A DNA stretch of 64,000 nt from Pseudomonas sp. HS6 (GTDB taxonomy: Bacteria; Pseudomonadota; Gammaproteobacteria; Pseudomonadales; Pseudomonadaceae): positions 5,828,001 through 5,892,000 of the forward strand of contig NZ_CP067412.1 of NCBI RefSeq assembly GCF_023375815.1. Reading direction: 5' to 3'. How positions within the stretch are numbered: the stretch's first letter is position 1; every line of letters begins with the position of its first letter. Shown one piece after another: positions 45,843 to 54,900 of this stretch. The position numbers and the translations under genes were made by a program. Below the pieces are notes generated by a model. It had not been told where the DNA came from. It searched no databases and worked only from the letters and a program-made list of their open reading frames with translations.

Positions 45843-46194
45843 AAAAAATATCCATGTAATAAGTTGCTTGAGTAAATGATCCTGGAAGTGCCGAATTTAT
45901 TGGGCGAAGTAGGATTTTGGTGCAGGTTTTTTCACGCAGCGGGTACGATGTTTAAACAGGTTTCACAGGCGAAAAATGTGATTTCGCAGTGAATGTAGCC
46001 CAATATTTGATATTTGCAAGTCGGGTTGCTTCATGCGCTTTTGGTGATGTAGGCTCCTCGTCAATAGTTGATGTCAGGGCCGCACTCTAGTATCAGTCGT
46101 TAGTCGTAACCTATTGTAATTGTGTATGTTTTTAGAGTTTATGGACTGGGCGTTTAATTAAGCGCCGAATAGTGGCCGGGAGGGCCGATATACA
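45843..46194. promoter_or_regulatory. Divergent promoter region of the PKS cluster
   Basis: This 352-bp region is clearly AT-richer than its surroundings and separates the exporter gene from the first synthase gene. It must hold both promoters. I see no reliable -35/-10 pair and no known regulator site. GGGAGGG, 12 bases before the ATG at 46195, is the likely ribosome site. No regulator gene of the cluster is in the window. Confidence 0.55.
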
Positions 46195-49100
46195 ATGCAC
46201 AGGCTCGCAAGTTGCTATGAAGAGCTTATATTCGAGCGCATCGAGAATAATCGGGCCGATCCTGGTTGCATGCTGTCATATGGCTTCTTGCTTCATGGCG
46301 ATATAGTGGCAACTGTGCTGGGTGACGCACTGAATACTTTGATGCGCCGCCATTATCGGGTGGCTTTTAGTACATTCGTGAGAAGAGCCTCCGGTGTTCA
46401 TGTTTATCCGGCTGCCATGCCGGAAAACGTCCTGGAATATGTAGAAAGTCCTCCTCTGAGTGACACGGGTGTTGTCTGCAATCTGGCCGCTTCGCTCCCG
46501 GAAAACCGACTGTTTCGCTTCACGCTGACCCGCCATTCGGAGCATCTCCACCATCTGCGTTTGACGTTCAGCCATCTGATATTCGACGGGCAGTGCTATC
46601 GGATATTTTGCAACCTGCTGTCCCGCCTTTACGGACAAGCGCATGTGCAGCCCGAATCGGTCTCTGAGATACAAAGTCCGCGTAGTCGTGCAGGCAAGGC
46701 GGTGCCCCCGGAATCAGTCGATTCTCTGGCGTTCTGGAAGGATCGGCTGAGCCGGTATCCGCTGGGTCAGGCACTGCCATTTCTCAAGGCGGGGCATCGC
46801 GGCGAATCGTCTTTTGTGACGGTGAAACGCTCGCTGAACGGCCCGAGCTGTGCGGCGCTCCAGAACGTTGTAGCCGAGTCGAACAGTACGTTGTTCAGGC
46901 TGATCGTGGCTGCGACGGCCATCACCATTGCGCGTTACAGCAATGATCAGGATCTTGACGGGGTCAGCATTGCGCACACCCTCGACACTCGGCAAGAGCC
47001 TACATCGCCAGGGTGCTTCACCAGCCTTGTGCCCCTGTGGATTCCACATCATCCGGATTGGTCACCTCGCCAGTATCTCAACCATGTGGATCAGGAGCGC
47101 CGAGCTGTCAGGCCGCATCAGCAATTGGCGCCGCAGCGGTTGTTGGGCCTGGCTGAGGAGCGGCTCAACCGCAATCGTCCGGTCTTGAACGTTGTGGTCA
47201 ATCAGTCGGAAGGGCTGTTGCCCAGAGCCTGCCCAGAGCTGGAATCGCTCAGGGTCGAACTGGTTGAACGGCCGACCACCGGCGGGCCTTACGACCTGGC
47301 GGTGAATTTCCATCACGAGGCTGATGAGTTGGTCCTCAGTGTCGATATTCCTCGCAGTCTTGCCACGCCAGCGCTGGTCAACGAGTGGGCCGATAATCTG
47401 CTGCAAGTGTTGAATCGATTTGTCATTGATGGCGACACCGCTATCGATGCCATTGATTTCAGCCAGCCTTTACGGCCGGCTGCCTGTGGTGATGTGCAGG
47501 CACTGACCGCGGCCGACAGCGTGGTCGCACGCTTTCGAGAGCAGGTGCAACGGCGTCCGGAAAAAATCGCCGTTCAGGCACCGCAACAGGTGCTGACGTA
47601 CGCACAAATGTTCGACCAGGCTCAGCATCTGGCCCGACAGATTCAAGCGGTTGTACAGGACACCTCCCTGCGGCAGGGTATCGGTCTGATGCTGGGGCGC
47701 TCTTCGTGGCTACCGGTGTCGATGCTCGCTGCACTGAATCTGCAGGTGCCGTTTATTCCGCTGGACAGCGCGCTGCCGGCACAGCGACTGGACGCCATCC
47801 TCGCGACAACGCGAATGGCCGTGGTGCTCAGTGACGGACAGGCCGATGTTGCCGGCCTGCGTGCTCGCCATCCAGACGTGCGGGTGATCGACCTGCCTTG
47901 CACTGCCGCGATATTGCCACATGACAGTCAGGAACCGCTGCGGCAACTGGGTTGTGATCAGGCCTACATTCTGTTCACTTCGGGTTCGACCGGTGTGCCC
48001 AAGGGGGTCGCCCCGACCCGAGAAAATTTGGCGAATTTTCTCTTGGCCATGACGTTCGAGCCGGGGTTCTGTGAGGAAGATCATTTCCTGGCATTGACGC
48101 CCATCAGTTTCGATATCTCGATTCTCGAACTGCTGTTGCCACTGGTCGTCGGCGCCACACTGGAAATTGTAGAGGATGAGGTCCGGCGCTCGGCACCCGC
48201 ACTCTCACAGTACATCAATGAGTCGGCGGCCACGGTTGTCCAGGCCACGCCGGCGTCCTGGCGTTTGCTCAAGAATGCTCGCTGGTCCTGCCCCCGCTCA
48301 TTGACGATTGTCTGCGGCGGCGAAGCGCTGACGCCTGATATCGCTCGGTTCCTGCTGCGCGACAGGCACCTGCTGTACAACGTGTATGGCCCTACAGAGG
48401 CTACGATCTGGGCGTCTTGCGCGCGAATTGATGATCCGCAGGTGATTCACCTCGGTCGCCCGCTACTCAACAATCGTTTCTACGTTGTTGATGAGCACTT
48501 ACAAACCGTCGCCAGTGGCCAGGCCGGGGAGCTGCTGATAAGTGGCGCCAACGTCGCGCCAGGTTATTTGAATGTCGATAGCCAAAACGCATTCATCGAT
48601 GTACCCGGTATACAGGGCAAGGTTTACCGTACCGGGGATCGTGTCAGGCATTTCGGTGAGGGCCAGCTGACCTATCTGGGGCGCGCCGACAGTCAGCTCA
48701 AACTCAACGGCCATCGAATCGAACTTGAAGAAATCAATGTGCGTCTCGCCGCATTGCTCGGGTCGGTGGAGGTGTTCACCGTCGTGCGCACGGGTACCGT
48801 TCCCCACTTATGCAGTTTTTATTGGTCGGGGCAGGGTGATGCCGTGGATGAATCGAGCGTCCTGGCGGAACTGAAGAAAGCCCTGCCGCTTTACATGATT
48901 CCATCTGCCTTATTGCCCCTGGAAGCGATCCCGCTGACCTCGAGTGGCAAGGTCGATTTGCGCCGCCTGGCCAGCGCGCCGCTGACGCAACTGAGCGCCA
49001 AAGCTATTGGCGCAGGCACACCACTGGCAACCCCGGCGCCCGCAGTTGCGACGTTTGCGGACAGCGAGGCCAGCGTTCGCGCAATTATCCTGTCGTGTCT

Positions 49101-51072
49101 GGGGGTGAACGTTCATGACCGCCACTTACCTCTGGGCTGGCTGGGGTTGAACTCGATTTCCTACAATTTGCTGTCTCAGGCGCTGTCCGATGAGCTCGGC
49201 GTGCGCATTGCCCCGCATCGTTTCTATGCACTCAACACGCTAGCCGCCATCAGCGCAGAACTGTCGAATCTTTCGCCGCTCGAAGCTGATACCGATAGCC
49301 AGCAGGCGCAGGCGAAACCGCAACCGAACTCTTCGGCCGAGCAGGACGGGCAGGTCGCGATCATCGGGTACTCCGTGCTGATGCCGGAAGACCTTGAAGC
49401 CCCCGCGTTCTGGCAGGCGTTACTGGACAATCGAAACCTGATCTCCAGTACCTTGCGTCCCGGTTTCACCGCGCCTTTGCACGGCGGCTTTCTGAAGAAT
49501 ATCAAGACGTTCGATGCCCGACTGTTTTCCATCTCGCCGCTGGAAGCCAATTACATGGACCCGCGTCAGCGACTGCTTTTGCAGACGACCTGGCGTACGC
49601 TCGAAGACGCCGGCTATGCGCCGCAAACCCTGGCCGGCACTCGAACCGGCTGTTACATCGCAGGCACCGGCGCCGACTACGCGACCTTGCAAGCGAGGTT
49701 CTCGACGCCACCCAACCCGTACACGCTGCCCGGCAACTCGTTGAGTATTCTGGCCAATCGTCTGTCGAGCTTCTTTGATTGGCGCGGTCCGTCATTCACC
49801 CTTGATACCGCCTGCTCGGGTTCATTGAGTGCATTGGTCAAGGCGTGTCAGGATCTGGCTTCGGGCGTGTGCGACGTCGCCCTGGCGGGTGGTATCAACC
49901 TGATTGCCGATGAGCAGATTTCCCTTGGGCTGCAGGCCGGCAACTTCATGTCGCCACGTTTTCGTTGTGCCAGTTTCGATGAGTCTGCAGATGGCTACGT
50001 CCGCGCAGAAGGTGTCGGTTGCTTCTTGCTCAAGCCCTTGCGTCAGGCGCAGCTGGATGGCGATGCCATTCATGGCGTTATCCTGGCGCATGGCGAAAAT
50101 CATGGCGGCCGTGCCAACTCCCTGACTGCACCCAACCCGGCCGCTCAAGCGGCACTGTTGACCCGGGTCTACACTCCCGCGCTTGCCGCGCAAGTCAGCT
50201 ACATCGAGACTCACGGCACTGGCACGCTGCTGGGCGATCCTATCGAAATCGATGCGCTCAAGAGTGCGTGGCGCGAACTGTGTCCGAACCAGCCGCCGCA
50301 ATCGGTCTGGCTGGGGGCGGTGAAATCCAATATCGGTCATCTGGAACCAGCCGCCGGAGCTGCCTCGCTGGCCAAAGTACTGCTGGCCATGCAGCACAGC
50401 ACGCTGACGGCGAACCATCATTTCAATCGTCTGAATCCACTGATCGATCTTGAGCCGTCACCGTTCTCGATCCTCAGTCAGACACGGCCATGGCCCTCGC
50501 CGCAGGTCGCCGGTATCAGCTCTTTCGGTTTCGGGGGTGCCAACGCTCACCTCGTGGTCGGCCAGGCGCCTCGCCGTGAGCCTTGTGCCAGTCTTCACGA
50601 CAGTTACCTGGTGACGTTGTCGGCGGCAAGCGACAAAGCCTTGCAAGCCATGCGGGAACAGCTCCGAGACTTTTTGTATCGCACGACGCAGTCCGATCCT
50701 TCGCTGCTTGGCCTGGAGCAGGTCGCTTACACGTGCAATAACGGTCGGGCTCAGGCGGAGTACCGATTGGCCTGGGTGGCCAGCAGCCTTGCCGATCTGG
50801 TGCAGCAGATGGCATTGCCGTCGGCCTCATGGCGCGCCACCGCGCAAGCCAATGGGAGTATTGCCGCCTCGCTGCCGGCAGATCTGCCCAGGCATGAAAG
50901 GTTGTCCGCCCTTCGAGAGTGCTTCTTGCAGGGTGAGACACTGGATTGGGCAAGCGTGCATCAGGGTGAAAGCGGCCAGCGGGTGCACCTGCCGACGTAT
51001 CGCTTCGACGAGCGCGAATACTGGTTTGACCAGGTCCGACCTCAGCGTGCCGCACAGGGATCGCTCGGATGA
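46195..51072 (+). CDS. lkcA: LkcA-like NRPS-PKS hybrid: C-A(Gly)-T-KS
   Basis: A 1625-residue starter protein. The condensation domain covers about 1-425; its HHxxxDG motif reads SHLIFDG with the catalytic second His (127) kept. Adenylation ~450-930: A3 TSGSTGVPKG (595-604), GPTEATIW, YRTGD, Lys919. The specificity pocket is D640, I641, L644, Q683, V706, G708, V730, I738, W739, K919, close to the glycine code. Carrier Ser987 sits in LGLNS (Asn replaces Asp). KS ~1050-1460 with Cys1207, His1340, His1382. There is no acyltransferase, so it is trans-AT. Matches LkcA of the lankacidin pathway in domain order. Confidence 0.88.
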   Translation: MHRLASCYEELIFERIENNRADPGCMLSYGFLLHGDIVATVLGDALNTLMRRHYRVAFSTFVRRASGVHVYPAAMPENVLEYVESPPLSDTGVVCNLAASLPENRLFRFTLTRHSEHLHHLRLTFSHLIFDGQCYRIFCNLLSRLYGQAHVQPESVSEIQSPRSRAGKAVPPESVDSLAFWKDRLSRYPLGQALPFLKAGHRGESSFVTVKRSLNGPSCAALQNVVAESNSTLFRLIVAATAITIARYSNDQDLDGVSIAHTLDTRQEPTSPGCFTSLVPLWIPHHPDWSPRQYLNHVDQERRAVRPHQQLAPQRLLGLAEERLNRNRPVLNVVVNQSEGLLPRACPELESLRVELVERPTTGGPYDLAVNFHHEADELVLSVDIPRSLATPALVNEWADNLLQVLNRFVIDGDTAIDAIDFSQPLRPAACGDVQALTAADSVVARFREQVQRRPEKIAVQAPQQVLTYAQMFDQAQHLARQIQAVVQDTSLRQGIGLMLGRSSWLPVSMLAALNLQVPFIPLDSALPAQRLDAILATTRMAVVLSDGQADVAGLRARHPDVRVIDLPCTAAILPHDSQEPLRQLGCDQAYILFTSGSTGVPKGVAPTRENLANFLLAMTFEPGFCEEDHFLALTPISFDISILELLLPLVVGATLEIVEDEVRRSAPALSQYINESAATVVQATPASWRLLKNARWSCPRSLTIVCGGEALTPDIARFLLRDRHLLYNVYGPTEATIWASCARIDDPQVIHLGRPLLNNRFYVVDEHLQTVASGQAGELLISGANVAPGYLNVDSQNAFIDVPGIQGKVYRTGDRVRHFGEGQLTYLGRADSQLKLNGHRIELEEINVRLAALLGSVEVFTVVRTGTVPHLCSFYWSGQGDAVDESSVLAELKKALPLYMIPSALLPLEAIPLTSSGKVDLRRLASAPLTQLSAKAIGAGTPLATPAPAVATFADSEASVRAIILSCLGVNVHDRHLPLGWLGLNSISYNLLSQALSDELGVRIAPHRFYALNTLAAISAELSNLSPLEADTDSQQAQAKPQPNSSAEQDGQVAIIGYSVLMPEDLEAPAFWQALLDNRNLISSTLRPGFTAPLHGGFLKNIKTFDARLFSISPLEANYMDPRQRLLLQTTWRTLEDAGYAPQTLAGTRTGCYIAGTGADYATLQARFSTPPNPYTLPGNSLSILANRLSSFFDWRGPSFTLDTACSGSLSALVKACQDLASGVCDVALAGGINLIADEQISLGLQAGNFMSPRFRCASFDESADGYVRAEGVGCFLLKPLRQAQLDGDAIHGVILAHGENHGGRANSLTAPNPAAQAALLTRVYTPALAAQVSYIETHGTGTLLGDPIEIDALKSAWRELCPNQPPQSVWLGAVKSNIGHLEPAAGAASLAKVLLAMQHSTLTANHHFNRLNPLIDLEPSPFSILSQTRPWPSPQVAGISSFGFGGANAHLVVGQAPRREPCASLHDSYLVTLSAASDKALQAMREQLRDFLYRTTQSDPSLLGLEQVAYTCNNGRAQAEYRLAWVASSLADLVQQMALPSASWRATAQANGSIAASLPADLPRHERLSALRECFLQGETLDWASVHQGESGQRVHLPTYRFDEREYWFDQVRPQRAAQGSLG

Positions 51073-51878
51073 TGGGGGCGGGTATTTTTGCACCGTTCAT
51101 TCAACAAGTAGGCGACCACGAAGCGACGCTCTGTGTGCCGCCTCATCATCCGTGTTTTTCCGATCATCAGGTGCGATCGTTGCCGGTGTTGCCCGGTGTG
51201 AGTTACCTGGAACTGGTCCTGAACACCGCGACGATGCTCTTTCCACACTTCAGGGCAAGCACGCTTGAGGACTGCCTGTGGCTCAGACCGTTTCTTGGCA
51301 ACGTCGCGTCGCCGCGCCTGAATATCGAGCTCAAGCCCGCCGGCAATCAGCGCCTGGCATTTACTGTTGCTGACCAGGATCACACCTATGCCCTCGGCTG
51401 CCTTTGCAGCGAGGCCTCCGTCACGCAAGTGCCTGCGCAGGGGCAGCGCATTCGCGAGCAATTGTTACTGAACTCAAGCCGCCATTTCGACCATCAGCAG
51501 GTGTACGCAGAGTTCAGTGGCATGGGCATCGATTACGGCCCGTTCTTCAAAAAGATCAGCCATGTGCGCATCCATGAACAACTGTCGCTGGCGCTGCTTT
51601 CAAGGCAGGCCGGCGCCGGGTTCTGTTTCAGTAATCTGCTGGACTGCGCGTTTCAATCGGGCATGGCGATTTCCATCGGTACCGAGCGAGGCAGCCTGAT
51701 GCCGTTCTCGCTGGGCACGCTGGTACTGCATGCGCCCATCGACTTCAGTCACACGAATGAATACTGGGTCACTACCCGGAAACATACTGAGTTCCGAACC
51801 GATATCTGTGTGCTCAGCCATGACGGCAGACCACTGATTTCGGTTCGCGACCTGGGCGTCAAGCCGTCTCTTCTGTAA
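51069..51878 (+). CDS. lkcB: LkcB-like free-standing dehydratase
   Basis: A 269-residue double-hotdog dehydratase acting in trans on carrier-bound beta-hydroxy intermediates. Catalytic His33 lies in SDHQVRSLPVLPG (Ser in place of the usual Gly of HxxxGxxxxP) and catalytic Asp192 in LLDCAFQSG. The start overlaps the end of the hybrid gene (ATGATG), so translation is coupled. Separate DH proteins are rare in PKS clusters; lankacidin has one in the same place. Confidence 0.85.
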   Translation: MMGAGIFAPFIQQVGDHEATLCVPPHHPCFSDHQVRSLPVLPGVSYLELVLNTATMLFPHFRASTLEDCLWLRPFLGNVASPRLNIELKPAGNQRLAFTVADQDHTYALGCLCSEASVTQVPAQGQRIREQLLLNSSRHFDHQQVYAEFSGMGIDYGPFFKKISHVRIHEQLSLALLSRQAGAGFCFSNLLDCAFQSGMAISIGTERGSLMPFSLGTLVLHAPIDFSHTNEYWVTTRKHTEFRTDICVLSHDGRPLISVRDLGVKPSLL

Positions 51879-51909
51879 AGCGCAGATCATATTCATATGG
51901 AGGTGAAAC

Positions 51910-54900
51910 ATGAGCCAGCCCGTTCTTCCGTTCTCCCAGGTTGCATCATTGGTGTACGCACCGAAGTGGCAGTGTTCGAAGCTTCAGCTCGACACTCGCC
52001 CCTGCATCGAACGTGACATTCTGGTTGTGGTGCCAGCCGCACAGACCGCGACCTTCGATGCGCTCAAACAGTGGTTACCCGAGGCCCAGTCGTTATTGCT
52101 CACGGCTGAAAACGTCGAGCGGGCAGGGGGGATGGTCGAGAGCGGTGCGGTTTCGCGCATTGTCTTCATGTCGGTTACGCCGTGGCGAGACGGTGTCGAT
52201 GATCAGGCGATAAAACTCTTTCTGCAGATGAACAAACGGTTGGCGGGTCTGGCGCATCTGCGGCTGGATATCGTGACGGTCAAGTCGATCGTGTCACCGG
52301 CTGCCGAAGCACCGACCCATCCGGTTGACAGTGTCTACATGGGGCTGGGGCAAACGGCGGCCAAGGAGTTCAGTGGCTGGGACGTGCGTTGTTTCTCCCT
52401 GGCAGCGTTCACAGCGGAGCATTTTCGGGCGGCGTTGCAGGGACACTTTCCGGTCGAGAGCGGGCAACCGGTCAGCCTTGATCACCAGCAATGGTGGACA
52501 CCGACACTGGTTGCGCAACCGCTGACGCCTGTCGACTCGGCCAAGGGGTTCAAGCAGGGAGGCACCTACCTGATATTCGGCGCCGCGGGTGGTCTGGGCA
52601 GCATGCTCGCCCACTACCTGGCCAGTCGTTACCAGGCTCGTCTGATTCTCGTCGGTCGTCGCGCCAACGCCGATGAACTGCTCGCGGCCCTGCGTCCCCA
52701 GGCCGCCAGTGTGGTGTATGAGCAGGTCGACCTGACTGATGCGGCCGCCGTCACGGCGCTGATGGCGCGTTACCCGCAAATAGACGGGATCATTCACTCG
52801 GCATTGCTGCTCGATGATGCGGTGCTGAGCAACATGACCGAGCAGGCGTTAATGCGTGTGCTGGAGCCGAAGTTGCACGGCATGGTCAATCTGCTCAATG
52901 CGGTACGTGGCCGTGACTTCGATTTTGTCCTGCTGTTTTCCTCGATCCAGTCCTACATTGCCAATGCCGGCCAGGCCAACTACACCGCAGCCTGTGTCAG
53001 CAAGGACGCACTGGGGGGGCTGTTGCGCGATGTACTGATGGTAAACACCAAAGTCATCAACTGGGGTTATTGGGGTTCCATCGGCATTGTGGCGTCGCCC
53101 CTTTATCGTGAGCGGATGCAAAAACTGCAGATCGGCTCGATCGAAGCGCCGGAAGGCCTGGCGATCATCGAAGCGTTGCTGCACAGTGCCGTCCCTCAGA
53201 TCAGCGTGGTCAAAGCGTCAACGCAAGCCTTGCAGCGGTTACGCATCACCCCTCATCCCGACGTCGCGACCGCGTCCCCGGTGAGCGATTCGCTTGCGCT
53301 GCTGACTGCAATTGTCCCGACGTTTGATCCTCACAGCGAGGCGGTGCGGCGCAATATCGGCTTGTCCCTCGGGTTGCAAAACTACGCCCGAGCACGTCTG
53401 GCGCAGACCACCATTCCAGCGGTCACGGTGCCTCGGCACGCCAAACTGGTGGCGGCCATCAACGCCATCTCGCCCAGTGACGGCCCCACCCGTGAACAAT
53501 TGCTCAGTGAATTTCCGCAAAGTGCCGGGCATGTCACATTGCTTGACGCTTGCCTGGCGCGCTATCCACAAATACTCAGCGGCGAAATCGACCCTTTGAC
53601 GGTGCTGTTTCCCGAAGGCAGCTTTGCGCTGGTCGAGCCGGTGTACCGTGACAATCCGCTGGCGGACTATTTCAACAATATCGTGGCGCAGGTCGTCGAC
53701 AGATTTGTCCGTCAGCAAGCTCGTCCCTTGCAGTTGCTTGAAGTGGGCGCGGGTACCGGCAGTACCTGTCAGTTTGTACTTCCGGTGCTGCGCGGAAGCG
53801 AGGCCACTTACACGTTTACTGACCTCTCACATGCCTTTTTGAACAAGGCACGCGCGCGTTTTTCCGAATACGGATTCGTACGGTACGAACTGTGCGATAT
53901 CGCCCGGCCGCCCACCAACGACCAGCGCTATGACGTGATTATTGCGACGAACGTCATCCATGCGACTGCCGATCTTCCGGCGACGCTGGCCAACGTTCGT
54001 GATCGGCTGGCGCCTGGCGGCATCTTTATTCTCAACGAAATAACCTCCTGCCAGGACTACGCCACATTGACGTTTGGCCTGACCGAAGGCTGGTGGTTGA
54101 GTGTTGATCCTTACCGGATTCCCAACAGCCCGCTGGTGGCCGCCGCGACCTGGCAGTCCTTGCTGCGCGAGGCCGGCTTCAGCGCAACGATGGGTCACGG
54201 CACTGAAGATCAACAGGTGCTCGTTGCCAGACTGGAACCCGCCGGCGTTGTGTCTGCTCCAGTGGCCGGCGCCGCTCCGAGCGTTGACTTCGGCGGTGAT
54301 TCGCGCACGAAGGTCGAGCACTGGGTTCGCCGGGTGATCGCTGATGTGCTGCACGCCTACGAATACGAAATCGATGTGAACCAGCCTTTCAACGAATACG
54401 GCGTCGATTCGTTGATTGCAATGGAGTTGCTCAAGCCCTTCAAGGAAAGCCTGGGTTACTTGCCGGCCACCGTGTTGTTCGAACATCCGACTATCTCGCG
54501 TCTGGCAGAGCACTTTCTGACGGAGTTCAGTGAGCAGGTGCAGCGCGCGGCCGGCGCCATGCCGGATCCGGCCCCTGGCACAGAGCACGCAGCCGCTGTC
54601 GTCATGCCGACAGCACCCGCGCCGGCAGCCTCATCGCAACAGGCCAGGGTGTTCCTGCGCCAGGTGATCGCCGAGACAATGTTGATGGAGCCCGACGAAT
54701 TGGAAGACACGGTGCCGTTCAAGGAATACGGCATTGATTCGATCATTTCTCTGGAGTTGCTCAAACCGTTGCGAGAGCGGTTTGGTTATTTGCCGGCGAC
54801 ATTGCTGTTCGAGTATCCGACAGTCGAGCGGTTGGCGACCTACCTTGAGCAGCACTACCCCGATGCCGTCGCGCCGCAAGTAACGGGGCCTGCATCGATG

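Noticed and set aside
45950..45990. TCACA-N9-TGTGA inverted repeat in the PKS promoter region, as a Vfr/CRP site
   Set aside because: The half sites are in the opposite order from the CRP/Vfr consensus (TGTGA...TCACA).
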